This document shows, one piece after another, positions 33,741-47,214 of a stretch of DNA of 64,000 nt. Location: NCBI RefSeq assembly GCF_019097595.1, contig NC_080716.1:15834901-15898900 (forward strand). Direction: 5' to 3'. The stretch's first letter is position 1. Every line of letters starts with the position of its first letter. The translations under genes were made by a program, and so were the position numbers. Origin of the DNA: Hemibagrus wyckioides. Lineage: Eukaryota; Chordata; Actinopteri; Siluriformes; Bagridae. Below the pieces are notes generated by a model, which was not told the origin of the DNA, did no database searches, and saw only the letters and a program-made list of their open reading frames with translations.

Positions 33741-36700
33741 CCTCAATAATTAGCTAATTAACTAATTAGCTATTTGTTTATTAGCTGAAACACACAATTT
33801 TGCAAGACATGCATAAATGAGGATCCTAAGAATAATCATTTTCCTGTATGGAGTAGCTTTTTTATTATTATACTCCTATTTCTAGGAATCTCCCCTCCTA
33901 TTAAGGTCAAGGTGACAGTCTCCACCCTGGATTCTCTCCATTTGTTGAGAGGTCTGAAGGGTTCCATGTGGATTCATATGCCTCGGCTCTATTCCACCTG
34001 TCATCACTCCTGCACGCTCAAGCATCTCTCAAACATGCGTCCCTCTTCGCGAGTGCAGAATAACTTAAACAGATCTACAGTAGACTGAGGTATCCAGTTT
34101 CCACCACACAATCCAAGAGACCTGAGACACTGGAGCCCGGGCCCAATTTAAAACAGCAGATTTAGAAATGAAAGTCTTTTTTGTGTGTTTTCCCTGACAT
34201 TTTTCCTCTACCACTGCTATTCACTTCTCATTTTTCTCCTCTCAAACCATGCCATCTGCAAGAGATCATAGCTGTGCTGAAAGAGGATGGGTTTAGGGCA
34301 GTAGGAGCTAGGATTCAGCCTTCAGAAGTTTATTCGCTTATTCCACCTGCAAAACAAACCAATTCTGTTGGGATCCAATGAGCCGCCTTTGGAGTATAGG
34401 CATTTCATTCAACCACCCCAGTTTTATAGAATGAAGCGAAACTTGGAAAATGATAACCAAAGTTCTGACGTTGTTCATTCATCATTTCAAGCTCAACATT
34501 AATCGGATGGCTAATAATTGGTTGTAGGGTGATGGATTATTCAAAAATGATAAATCTACATCATTATGAATCCTATATTAAAGGCTCATCATGATGTCCT
34601 CTTGTTTGTGTTTTAAACAACCGTGTTTTTTCTGCTTTTTACTATTTATCAGAACAGAAGGAGTAAATGTGACGTTTCAGGATCTTCTGGGCTGCGGTTC
34701 AGAATGAGAGCAGTAGCCAGAACAGAGGGGCCACAATGGTGTAAGAAGAGAGGCTGAAATGATGTAGCATGTGGCGTGAGGGGAAATAGAGGCCTTTGCA
34801 TTTTATTCTTTATAGGTACATGGATTTTGTATCTCACACTTTCTTCCAGGAGGGACCCCAGGTTAAGAATGTAACACTCCCATAAGGTGAGATGGCGGAG
34901 GGTAAGTGTGAGTAGGGTAGTAAGATTTGCTGTGTCAACATGACAGTCATTATGACGGCTACCTTAGAGTTGGCTTCCTCACACTAATGTCAAAATGATC
35001 AAGCATGTGGGTGATTACGTATGGACATGTGTATGTGAATGTGCAAATAGCTGTGATTTACAGCTTAACTTGGTATTAGCTCTGTGTCATTGTGGACAAA
35101 CACAAAATACAGAGCCTTAATTTGAACATTAATCCTCTCTGAGCTGTTTCAATTACTGAAACACTTAGCTTACATCTGTTCATTAGCACGGCCCATATGT
35201 TTGGACATTATCCTTCACATATCCCTATAACAAGCTACAAGAACAAATAGCAGCCTCATTAGTACTTGGAGTCGTGCTGCATTCATTTCACCATTCTTCC
35301 TTTTTATTCACCTTCTTCTATTAGGATCAGTAAAAGAAAAAAAAAATCTGATAAAACCTTATGCCAATAGATTCTTTCAGTGGCATTTTATTATTGCACT
35401 GTTGGAGTTGTGTGTGTGAAGGTCTGGATTGGTGTGGGTGGGTCGGGCACAATCCCATCCTCACACCTGGCTGTCCGACCACAGATCAGACTGGTGGAAT
35501 GTGAGCGATAAGCAGGCGTGGTCCAGTTGCGAGCTCCTGTGGAGTCGGAATGCTGACCCTGACATGAACCATGATCTGGAATTGATTAGACAGATCCTTT
35601 AAATCTCGCTGGCTAACAATGTGCTCAGGGCATGTTTTGCAGTAAAAAACACTCTTCTGAGGCATTCCCTGTAGAGTTCAAAACAACAGCCAGGAGGCCA
35701 GCAGAGGAGAAAAGAGAGACAAAGAAGTTTGCAGGGTGAAAGAAATCAATGAAGTGAGGCATCTTTGAAGGGGATAGGGGGAGAATTACAAAAGCTGTTG
35801 CAGATCCATAGCCTTGTGGGACATTTGGTTTTCTTTTGTCAAGCACAGATGAGAACAAATGCAAAACGGATCAGATTGAGTCATGCCTGCATCAAAGTAC
35901 GATTAATTAGGAAACCCATTGGGATAAGCAATTCCAATAACCCCTTTTTTGCTTTTCCACTAAACATTTATTCCTCACCCATATTGCAAAACACATTAAT
36001 ATTATTTATTACACTTTGATGTGTGCTACTCCAGAGAGACAGAAGTGATGGCACTAACACAGACATTATGAAACAGTGATGGTCTGATGACAGTGATCCT
36101 CTGAGAGCTGACTCGAAGGTATCAAGAACCAGCAGAACTCATTCAGACAATCTGATCACATACATATTTGTAGTGACACTCATAACTTTCTAACTACAGT
36201 AGCTCCACAGGCTCATACAAAGGCTTGTGGGATGCGACCTCCAGATCATACCCCCACCACCCAAAGCCATTCCATCCCATGATGGGGATTAGAGTTGTTC
36301 TCCTCTGTCCCATAGACAGTGTGGAATTGAATTTCTCTTTTTCATCTCTCCACAAATTACTTCAAGATGACCCCTTATTGGCTTAAGAACCTAATTAGAC
36401 TTGCGGCCTCATTTACCAGAATCACTTGTGCAAGTCTCTTTTTTCAAAGGAAGGTGGGGGGAGGGGAGGAGAAAAGATGACTTGATGTATTGAATTTGCC
36501 TTTTCATCATAACCAGAATAACATCTCCTACCAGCTGAAAAGTCATTTGAGGGGTTGTTCAATCAGCCGCTAAGCCTTGAGAAGAAACCAAACTGATGTA
36601 AGAATGGAGATGAGCTGGTGATGGGGGAAAGAATACTACATAGTTCTCCATGGCCGGGACATGTGCACCCAATGAAGCATTAAACCTTAACTTTCCAGAT

Positions 36701-37585
36701 CCCTGCAGGAGCAGGAGGAGAAGAGACAGAGAGGAATAGGCTCCAGCAAAGGAAACGTTCATCCCTTGAAGTCACAAGACTGGTTTACATTTAAGTTGTG
36801 GTACTTTCTCTAATGTCTGCCCCTCTTTTGCCATCTGTCCATATCCTTTCATGTCCCCTTCTGTAAATGATCTGCTGTAGCATTATTCCACTACCATGCA
36901 GCTCTGTGCATGAATGCCATCCCACTGCTGTTTGTGAAAAGAAAAGGTCATCAGCTCACCTTTGACACTTGACCACAAGTGATCGATTAGACCGAGGGGT
37001 AATCCTTTTGTATTTAACATTAAAAAAACCTATATTCCTCAGTGTAATAAATGAGTATGTAATCCTGGAAACCTGACTACCAGACGTTCTGAAAAAGGAT
37101 TTCTGAAAATCAGCATAAACTCAGGAGGTTTCAATACACATCCTTTGTTGACTTTTCCATCAGTTTTCATTGAAATTACCAAGTGACTTGTTTTGATCCC
37201 TAGGTCTGTTGGCTTACTCTCTCTTAGAAGGTCTGTTCTCTGACCATTTGTGCTTTTTGGATTTGGCCTGTTCCCTCTCAGTCGGGCTGCACTATGATCA
37301 GACTTGCTGTGGAGCTTCATGGAGTGCTTTCTGAGAACAACCAGACACTCAGACCCGTCATCCTCCTCAAGTCAACCATATCAGTGTATCCGATTCTTCT
37401 TAGTCCCTGCAATCTGTCACTATGGGGCCCTTCTAAGCCCCTTCTCAACCAGGCTTTACTTGAATTTTGCTAAAAAAAAAAAAAAAATAGAAATAAAGAA
37501 GACAAATTTAAAGTAGGCATTGTAAAACATAGCAGACACTGAGTCATTATGTAACATAAAAAATATCATTTCTTTGCTTGTGTTG
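33741..37585. other. Noncoding interval with several possible regulatory blocks
   Basis: No gene and no clear mobile element in 3.8 kb, the cleanest part of the intergenic region. Blocks of non-simple sequence: 33890-34150 (with AGGTCAAGGTGA), 34960-35300 (TTAATTTGAACATTAATCC), 35400-36010 and 36390-36800 (CTAATTAG palindrome near 36391). Poly-A at 37471-37487. Short open frames have no recognisable domain. Confidence 0.5.
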
Positions 37586-37804
37586 TGAGGTGGTGCAGCA
37601 TTCATTGGGCCCTTCAGTTTTCACCCATACCAGTAGTTAGTTTGGCTATCCTAAATTTTCATTAGGTGTGAATTCATGAATGTGGAAATGTATTGTAGCC
37701 AGAAATAGACCAATCCAAGGTGTTGCCCTGCTTTACGCCCAGTCTCCTATGACCCTGACCAGGATAAAGTAGTTAATGAATGAATAAATGAATGAATGAA
37801 TGAA
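37586..37804 (+). mobile_element. HE1-type SINE, diverged
   Basis: Head TGAGGTGGTGCAGCA, middle GTTTGGCTATCCTAAATTTT, tail GACCCTGACCAGGATAAAGT followed by (GAAT)n. Confidence 0.8.
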
Positions 37805-37965
37805 CAGATGGATGGATGGGTGGATGGATGGATGGGTGGATGGATGGATGGACTGATGGATGGATGAACATATGAACAAATAGACAGATAAACAAATGCA
37901 TGGATGGATGGATGGATGGATGGATGAACATATGAACAAATGGACAGATGAACAAATGAATGAAT
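37805..37965. repeat. (GGAT)n array with higher-order units
   Basis: Runs of GGAT/GGGT units alternate with GAACATATGAACAAATRGAC blocks that occur twice (near 37866 and 37926), so part of the array has duplicated as a longer unit. It grows directly out of the GAAT tail of the SINE to its left. Confidence 0.9.
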
Positions 37966-40900
37966 TAATGAAAGAATCTGTACATATGTTTTATTAATTT
38001 GTTCCTGTCATACATGCACAAACACACACAAACACACATAATAACCTGTTGTACCACTTCACATATTGAATGTTTGGAGATTTTTTAGTTCATTTTTTTT
38101 TACATATTGATTAATCCCAAATACACCTGCATACTGTTGATGTCATATTTTAAGAGGAAGTGGAGCGCTCTCTGTAATGCAGTGATCCATCCAGTCACCT
38201 GACCTTAACCTAACTGATCAGTTTAATGAGCAGTTGGATGTCCGGGGAAGTCCAATAAGAAATATCTGTTTAAAAGGGACTGTTCCTATGAACTGTGTAC
38301 AGAAGTTTCACATGCTAAGATGGGTTTATATGAATACAATTAACTGATAGTAGTGGTTTTCTTGGTTCCGTCTACATGCATATCCTCCCTGGATTTTAAT
38401 TGTTAAAACCATTTAAAGTGATCTTGAGGTAATTTTCCTGCTTTTGGAATCTACCAAACAATTTATGTAGACCTCATAACATCTCACAGCATTTTAATTA
38501 TAGCACTCAATCCTCCACATTTTTGTTCATACCCCTACTGTGACTTCTGCATGCCTTGGTTGTTGTATTTTGCTACACTGTTATGTTGTTTTGGAAAAGT
38601 GTCTGCATAACAAATGAATATACCTGTTTGAGAAAACTATGCCAGAAAATGAGGCTGTTAAAGCGGCTCTTTGATGTGTGATTTCAAGTATGTGTGTATG
38701 AATAAGAAAGTGTGTGCCTGTGAGTGAGCGTGTGCTTGTTTACCTACAAGGCCATTCTTGCATGTCTTTCACCATATCCGCACTCTGTTAGAGATCAAAG
38801 AGGAATAGAGTCGTTGGAATCATCCGTTTGCAGTGTAATCACTTTGGTAGGAGCTAGCGATGAGTTCGGCTCACTGGGACGATGGATTCGCTCAGCAGCT
38901 GCGGTGAAATATAGAGTAATGGTGAGTGATACAGAGGGCCAGTGCAGGTGTGAGAGTCACACACATACAGGAGAGAACAGGAGATGCATTTGTGTAGAAA
39001 GGCCCAGATCAATCTGTAATAATTAGCCACCTGTCTGAAGTGAAGAGAAAAGACATGGGCAGAGAAAATGAGCAGGGGGAAACTGAAGTGATGAGCTTGT
39101 GACCTTGCCACTTATCAGACTGTGATGTCAAACGAAGGCAGAAGGAATTGAAATAAGTGTCCGCATGGCCATATTGGGCCCGTTGCTAAAGCATGAGGTG
39201 CACAGTGTGAGTAGCATTCGCTTTACCAACCCTGGATTGCAAACAAGGCACTTTAAACTCACCACAGGCAAGTGCAAATAATTGTAAGCTTTTTTTTGGA
39301 ACCCAGTTTTTATGGACAGTTTTATGAGGCCTGTCTCCTGCCTAGGAAATCAGCTCTTTAACATTCTGTAGTGACCTCACATACCTCATACACTTTTCTG
39401 TTCATTTAAAATTCTCTTGCTTAATCCCATATAACTAACACTGGGAACTCACATAAGATTAAGTTACTGTCTTAGGTTCCAGTGACATTTGGGATTTTGT
39501 TTTTGAACATTAGCATGCCTTGATGTTCTACCATATTGTCTGGGCTGTCAGTGACATTCTTTTTGGCCTAGTGCATGTACAATATGTGGCACCCACTAGG
39601 AAAAGCCATCATATTTTTGCAGCAGAATTCGGTAAAACAGCCAAAAAAAAGGGGGGAAATTTAGTCAAAATTGGTTTTACTGTTGATAATACTCTTTCAA
39701 ACATCACTTTTTTGAAACCATAAATATATTTTACCACAGACATGTGGAAATGTTTTTAATTTTAATCCTGCCTCATGTTGGGTTAGGAGCCAGTTTAACA
39801 AACGAGTAAAAAAAAAAAAGTGATCAGTCTGCCTAAAGATGTCTAAAACCTGGCCAAGCATGCCTCTCTCATGCAATTAATGTTACACTTTGATCAGATT
39901 GTTGGATAGATATATGCCATTGCGAAACGGACATAAGCCTAATCAATTCTGTTTGTAATCAGATACCAGCTGTCAAAATGTCTGCAAAAAAAAACATGCT
40001 GTATGAAAGAAACCTCGGGCTACACAGTCTATAAATTTTGTGCATAGATGAAAGACTATTGATGAACACAAATACAATTTAAAAAATCACCAGCTTTGGT
40101 AACAGCGTATCTAAAATCGCTGTATGTCAATAGTTTAGGAACACTTGATGCACTGCAAGTGCACTGCAGACACAAATTAGTGTTAATTAATGGTGGACGT
40201 TTTTAGTTTTAAAACCAGCAGTTGTGCAGGCTGCGCAGGGCGTGAGCTACTGTGAGATAACATTCAAAATCTGCCCCTTTTATTCACTTTTATTTAATGT
40301 CACAGACTATGGAGTCCATAAACTGCATATTTAGAGCCAGCAGCCTATATCCTATGATTAATTTATATTATATATTATATTATTACGTAGTCTACATACA
40401 GTCCTGTGGTTGTGGTACGCATGGTACACAGTACAGCTTGGGAAACTGACTAGATTACTTTAGCAGTTAGTAGAAAGTAACACTGAGCTGATAAAGAAGA
40501 CCCAGACCCAAGGGGAGAATGGAAGGAAACCCAAATCCAGCCTGAACATGTGTGTTAGCATTGTCCATCTAACTTATTAAGTTCAGGAAGTGTGTGTGTG
40601 GTAACTCTAATGCTGCCTGTGTAATGCTGGTTGGGAAGATATCAGGGTATGTTCATGCATAGGAGGAGATATGAGTGTTTTGACAGTGGTGGAAGGTTAC
40701 CTGTAGCTCCAACTGTAGTCACAAGCTCTGTATAGTCTATATGGGATTTAATGCTGGTGCTTATTGTAAAAACCTAAAGTGTGACATACACCAAAGGGAA
40801 ATCTAAAGATTTCTATATGATTGTGTGACATTTCTAAAGCTGTCTGCAGTGTGTATTCTGCTGGACCTGTGGGCAGGAGGTATATATTCTGAGGTGAGTG

Positions 40901-42004
40901 GAAATGTGTTTTCCGTCTTTACTTTGGCCTGGCCCGTTGGTGTGATGCTGATGGGTTCTTGACAGAAGACAAAAAAGGATTCTCACCACATATTCAGTAT
41001 TCCACCCCATCTCCCCTCCCTTCCTCCATTTCTCTCTTTTTGTCCTTGATTGGCACAAAAATGTGGATTTAATTGTGTCTGGCCTAAGGGGTTCAGCAAG
41101 TGCCAATTCTTTAGAGTTTGCAAGCACATGAAATTCCTCTGCTCGCAAACCCTGAGTGTATAACTCCAATGCACGATCATTTATAAAACTAAATAAATAT
41201 TTAAATAAGAAACCAAACTTGCCTCATTGCAACAACAGACCTCTTCTAAATTGAAGGGAACGGGAAGCGTACAGTGGATTTATTTTTCTAATCAATCTCT
41301 TACATTCTAGCTACATTTTAAAAATGGTTAAAACAATAACCTAACGGAACATAAAGAGTGTGAGCAGATTGCCTTCAGGCTGCTTTGAATATTTAGGCAA
41401 ATATTCCAAAATATTTTTGGCTTGTATCTGTCAGGGTTGTGAATGCAGTATTTGTTAATGTGTTTGGTTAGTGGCATTGAAGTAAATGATGTATGCTTCC
41501 TTATGGTCACACTGGACTCATGCTGATAGATGTGGTGTTGCTTTGGTGGCAGTGTAGTTCTAGTTTGGCCTCTCATACTGTCTGTGGCCTGCCACTGGAC
41601 ATTTCGATATTTTCGTTCTTGTTTCAAGCAGAGGATTGCCCAAACCCAAACAACTTTTAAAAAGAAACCCTTTTTTAAAAAATAAATGACATTTTTTTTA
41701 GGCCAAAGCTCTTATTGTAACCACAGTTAAAGCCTGTACATTTGGTCTGACTAGACCTGTTTCTGCTCTATTGCACAGCAAAAATGTGTCTGTGAAATTA
41801 ATTCTCGTTGGTTTCATTGTATACCTAACCAAATAACTTCTGTAGCTTCTGGGTTTGGGAAGATTTGGGGATTTTTAAAAAATATGAGAATGGTAAACCA
41901 GTTAAACCATGATTCACATCAATATTATATGTGCAGGAAAACCTTGCACTTCAGATAAGATTGTTTCCAATGTGTGTGTTCATATAAGCCAGCGCCTTGT
42001 GTAG
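37966..42004. other. Noncoding interval, nothing recognised
   Basis: AT-rich, unique-looking. No mobile element with defined ends, no exon, no long frame with a family motif. Confidence 0.6.
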
Positions 42005-42132
42005 TTCATTCATTCGTCTTTAGTCATTAGTCTGGGTTGATACAGAAACTATCCCAGAAACACTGAGCACATGAATACACCCTGTCCATCTCAGGGAAAA
42101 AATTTAAACACTTATTCACCCCTAAGGGCAAT
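42005..42132 (-). mobile_element. HE1-type SINE, 3' part, minus strand (split)
   Basis: Starts with the reversed tail (TTCATTCATTCGTCTTTAGT, GTCTGGGTTGATACAG) and runs to TTCACCCCTAAGGGCAATGA. The head-side part of the same family resumes at 42404-42483, with a different SINE in between. Confidence 0.75.
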
Positions 42133-42372
42133 GAAGCCAGTGGTGGCTCAAGTGGTTAAGGCTCTGGGTTGTTGATCGGGGTTCAAGCCCAAGCACCACC
42201 AAGCTGCCACTGTTGGGCCCTTGAGCAAGGTCCTTAACCCTTACTGCTCCAGGGGCACTGTATCATGGCTGACCCTGAACTTTGACCCCTAACCTCCAAA
42301 GTTGGATTATGCAAAGAAATAGGAAAAATTTCACTGTGCTGTAATGTATATGTGACAAAGGCTTAAATTTCT
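42133..42372 (+). mobile_element. tRNA-derived SINE (V-SINE type)
   Basis: A-box-like GTGGCTCAAGTGG at about 42142-42154 and B-box-like GGGGTTCAAGCCC at about 42178-42190, then AGCTGCCACTGTTGGGCCCT and the core CTCCAGGGGCACTGTATCAT with GGCTGACCCTGAACTTTG. The tail is AAATTTCACTGTGCTGTAAT then GTATATGTGACAAAGGC. About 240 bp and well preserved, so younger than the HE1-type copy it interrupts. Confidence 0.88.
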
Positions 42373-42403
42373 GTTTCTAATGACAGAGTGGTGTGGCTCA
42401 GAT

Positions 42404-42483
42404 GAAGGCTCACCAAATCATCTTATCAAAGACAGTAAGCCAAGCTCAGGACTGAATGCAACTCACTGTGCCACATTGTTGCC
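42404..42483 (-). mobile_element. HE1-type SINE, 5' part, minus strand (split)
   Basis: AAGACAGTAAGCCAAGCTCA, then GGACTGAATGCAAC and TCACTGTGCCACATTGTTGCC: the reversed B-box and head region of the family. Together with 42005-42132 it makes one old element, with some of the middle lost. Confidence 0.7.
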
Positions 42484-42610
42484 TGTTAATTATAAATCAT
42501 GCGTGCAACATTTCATCTGTATATACTATATACACTATATGTTATAGATTATAGTGCATATGCGAGGTTACATCTCTTCTTTTCACCCAATCAGCATTCA
42601 ATTAACAGTG

Positions 42611-42645
<35 letters not shown>

Positions 42646-43323
42646 GTGAGTGTGCATGTGTATGTATGTATGTTCAGTTTTTCTTCTCTTCCCATGGGAA
42701 GACTTGTGTGGGTCAGTGATAGGTTACTAGAATAACCATGTCCTCCACGGCACCCCATTAACTGTGTGTGTGTGTTAGGGTCAGTGATAGGCCATGTATT
42801 TACCAGCAGACCATTACAGTGACTCAAATGCAGGTCACTGGAGACTCACATCTTTTTCATCATATTTCCTTTAATTAAATAAGACATAACCCAGGCAGAT
42901 GTGTGTATTGCATATTGTTGATATTGTTGATACAGCAACAGAAAGAATCTGTTTGGATATTTTCCTCTTTAGGTTTGTTGTAAGAAATGTCATTATTCAT
43001 CTACAGTCAGTTCAATTATAATAATGGGTTGTGCTGTTGAACTTGTGCTGAACGTTTTAACTGTGCTGCCACCAACCTTGCTGCGCCAGTAAATCTGACA
43101 GAAAATTTGTTTGTCCTTTGACCTGTGGGCGTCCCTCGTGAGCCTTGTACAGACGGGTTCTGCTAAAACTATCACAGGGGAGGTGGTCTGTGTGTATGTG
43201 TGTCTCTACTGGGGCATGTAGAAAAGTCGAGGTGTGTGTTATGGGGGTGAGGACTAATGAGTGGCTCAGGCTGTTCGACTATGGCTGTAAATCTACCCCC
43301 CACATACTTTCTCTCCCCCTATA

Positions 43324-43375
<52 letters not shown>

Positions 43376-43412
43376 CTCTGAATGTGTGTATGTCTGTGAG
43401 AGAGAGTAGACA

Positions 43413-43446
<34 letters not shown>

Positions 43447-45501
43447 GACTGCCACCATCCCCTGGCAGAGTTTCACAGGGCTCTCTACACTGAAATAATG
43501 ACCCATGCTCTCACAGTAAATATGTTCCAGCTCTGTTGTGGTATGTTTTTGCACTTTTCACCCTGTTCTCGTTAGACAAAAAAGAGCAAGCAGCAAAGAG
43601 GAGAGCGAGGGGGAAGAGGGGGAGTAGCAGATTTAGAGGGGTGAAGAAGGTGAATTTATTAAACCCCAGAAGTGTGGTTTTGGTGTGGAGTAATGACCAA
43701 GCTTTAATGACAGTGCTGGGGTCTGTGGGGTTGCAGAGGGGCCCTCTGTCAGTCTGTTTGATTGTGTAAGCATGGTAATTGGCCCAGTTAAAGCGACTGA
43801 CCTGTGATCAGTGCCTGTGTGTCAGGCTAGAGGGCATGGTTATATTGCCGTAGGAAGTGAGTTTATGGGTAGTGCCAGCGGTTAGCGTCTTTTCATACAC
43901 CGGGGCGATGGGGCCTGATGTTGTGGGAAGCCTTGTGATATGCTGAGTACAGAATGTAGCACTGGCTGTAGCAGGCCTAGGGTACTCTGGCCTCATGATC
44001 CCAGGGTAACAGATTCCCACAGTGATTAGGAACACCACAGAGTTTACAGTAATGGGAAGCTTTGTGTTTACTCTATTAGAAGCAGAAGAATTTCCTTTCC
44101 TTCTCTCACCCTTCACCTGTGGCAAGGTTGGGATTGCATTTTGTATTCATGTGGTCCTGTCATTGCTTCTCACCTCTACTTTGTAATAAAAGAAAAGTAT
44201 CGTTGTTATTGATAGTGTCCAGAGGTATGGAAGACTATATGATCATATTATATAAATTAAATTTTATGCAGCTGGAAATAAGTGTGTATGCTGCTTAAGC
44301 TGTGTGTTGGCTTCCTGCCATAATATGACTCTTACTGTAATACACCTTCACATCCTTTATTTATTTTTTTTAAACACAGCCATTTCATTTTCACTCCATC
44401 CTGTGTAACTGTTTGAAGTTTATTGCCAATTATTAAATAATTGCTGAATATGGCAACCTGTAACACAGTGTGAGAGAGGAGGTGTAAAACCTAGGAAATG
44501 TTTGATGAGGAAAGTCACTCTATTATTATGCCAACACCACTGCGAAGAACATATAGGGAACTGAAATAAAACATACATCATTTGTTTTCAATAAAGCTTA
44601 GGTGTGATTTATTAAAACAATATGTTGCTCTTAGACACTTTGAATGATGCCGTTGATAGAGACAGCTATTATAACTACCCTGTGGTAATTTCCTCACAAA
44701 TGCAAAAAAAAAAAAACTATTAAATATTAATCGGCTTTGCTCTTAATATAAACCACTCTTTTGTATGGTTATTAGCAGCAATAAAAGCCATGCAACACTT
44801 ACAATTTAAAAGCCATGCAGTACTTTTATAGCAATGGGCACTGCACTGAGAAAAAGAAAAATGTCCTCCACAAATGTCTTCTGGTTAAGGTGGCAAATAA
44901 AGGTTTCAGATTTCCCTTTTCCTGTCAGGTAATGGTGTTTGATGGGTATTATGGGAATTGTAGAGACACACCCTAATGAACCATCATTGCACTTCCAGGA
45001 GCCTGTGTGCAATGTGAATAGTAAAACTTTGCCTTTCAACCGCCCTTAACCTCAAATTTGTCAAACGTGTATCATTTTTGACAGACAATAACACCATTTC
45101 TCAGCTCATTTGAGAATGGATGTGCTTGGTTAGTCAGGGGCTATGGTATCCAACAAACACACACTCACACATAGAGTCATAGTGAAAATGTGTGTCCCAG
45201 CAGCAAAAGCTGGACTGGAGACTGACCACAAGCTGCATGAAACCACTGACCGGGTCAAGCATCCACCCTCTAGTCCTGATGGATCTAACAGTTTAACATC
45301 AGCCAGGTCTGCTCTGCTAAGTGACTCTCACTGACATTGCAGTATGGGTCACAGTGTTGCACTATGTAGCATCAAGACTTTTCCACAGCTTTTGAGTTTT
45401 ATTTTGGCGCCTTACTCCTTTGAATGAAGGCTATTGATTTAATTTGGCATAAGTACCTGAGAAGAGCACACAAAGTCCAAGTTGTAATCCCATGTACAGT
45501 T

Positions 45502-45537
<36 letters not shown>

Positions 45538-47214
45538 TTTCCTGACAAAGTTATATAATTCTATCACCGAGTATTTCATTGAGACAGAAACACAAATTAC
45601 TCCTTCTACATTGCTATAATATCCACAGTCTCCAGTCTTTGTCCTTGCTGTGCCAGTTGTAGAAAGAGGAATGTGAGTCACTGAGCAAAGTGCCCAACCA
45701 CAGTTTGGGCAGGCAGATCTAGCTGCTTGTTTGGGGCTATGTGTCTTCTCATAAAGGAAGTTGAGTGTGGTATTATGTTGTTTTCTGCTTCCTGTGACTC
45801 AGGGCTGTTATCCTAGTGTGGTCCCTTTTCTCCCTGCTGTAAGCTGAAAGCTCACTTCATTTCACAAACAACTCCTTCTCCAGCTCATCAGAAACTAATA
45901 GCAAGAGATATTGGGTAGGATGACTAACATGCAAATAGGTGTGTTCATTTTAGCATTTATGTGATATATATATATATCATATGGATGTCGGGATTGCAAC
46001 CTCATTCTTAAAAATTAAATGAGAAGGAAATAAATGACTAATAACATACAAAATTATGACAGAAAAGGTTTGCCTTTCCAGTGGTGAGCACCTTGTGTAA
46101 AGTATTTACCCAAACACTGCATGGTTGGATGTTTATTGTAAGATTAGCTGCTACCTTTTTATGCCCAATTTTTTCAGCTTCTATCTTTTGGAGACCACCC
46201 ATAACCTTACCAGTAATCCAACCAGTAACTTCCTGCCTCTAATCCTTAGCCACCGGTCTGACACAAACAAGAATGCCTCAATTCTATGACTGGACATCTG
46301 ACAGAATTGTGCCTTATCTACAGTTGCACCATTTTCCGGTTGCGATTCTACACCTACATGCTCAAATTCAATCATTCTACCATTCTGTAGTCCAAAGAAC
46401 ATCCACCAGGAATGGAATACGCAGCAATCCTCCTCCATTTTGGAGTCAGAATTGGTGTAAATGTTCAGCCTCTGTGGTAAGCTGTGAAAAGTAGTGAGCT
46501 CATTACAAAGCCTAAAATCCATCCTTTGGAACTTGAATCAACCTAGGGGCATGGTAAATATAATCTAATGTCAGTCACAATGCTAGATCGCTAACTATTG
46601 ATCTACTGGTAAAGTTAAGGACACTGAAACAAATCAATTAGCATTAATAAATAATTGGTACATAATTAGCAAATAAATGTATGTCTTTGTATTTTTTTGA
46701 AATTGCCAATATCTTTATACAGTTGTTACTCAATTTCTTATGGGAGCAGCGTCTACCTCAGAAGTTAAGGATTCAGTTCAGTTCAATCAAAATCACTTTA
46801 ACAATACCTTCCTGCTTCACTGTGAATGTATAGTTCTGGTTTGCCATCATAATCTCTTTTTATCCCAAAGTCAGTGTATTTGGACACCCAGAGGCTGACC
46901 AGAATGTAAATAAACACTTCCAGCCCTAGCTGGAGAACCAGTAAACCGTGCTCCTGCCCCACAAGGAAGGTTTACTGTCCTCCCCATTAAATCAGAGTCA
47001 CTGAGTGAGCAAGATGAAGGAAAGGGAAAGAGGGATGAGGTGAAGAAGTCAGAACACATCAGTGGTCCTGAGAGACCCACATTTTGACTCATGTTGCAAA
47101 TAGGGCTGTTATAGCCTCCTTAAGAATAGAAGTAAAAGCTACCAGTAGAGTGACAAGTTGTTGAGTTTCCACAAAAGAGTAAAGCTTAAAAAAACTATTT
47201 TCCAGAAACACAGC
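42484..47214. other. Noncoding interval with microsatellites and a GC-richer block
   Basis: TG at 42612-42642, CT at 43325-43379, CA at 43410-43446, CT at 45504-45534. Near 42700-42800 two copies of GTCAGTGATAGG suggest a small tandem duplication. The block 43560-44130 is single-copy-looking, purine-rich then mixed, and could be regulatory. No gene. Confidence 0.55.
43325..43446. repeat. Compound CT / CA microsatellite
   Basis: (CT)n at 43325-43379 and (CA)n with CGCG interruption at 43410-43446, separated by about 30 bp. Confidence 0.95.

Noticed and set aside
37733..37955. Minus-strand frames with repeated HPSI units
   Set aside because: Translation of the GGAT array and the SINE tail.
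37805..37965. CRISPR-like repeat and spacer pattern
   Set aside because: The units are 4 bp GGAT runs with one duplicated block, in a vertebrate genome; no CRISPR features.
42178..42190. tRNA gene
   Set aside because: A- and B-box-like motifs are present, but the sequence continues into a SINE body and does not fold as a complete tRNA.
46181..46522. Minus-strand frame of 113 codons
   Set aside because: No family motif and no conserved-looking pattern; probably chance.
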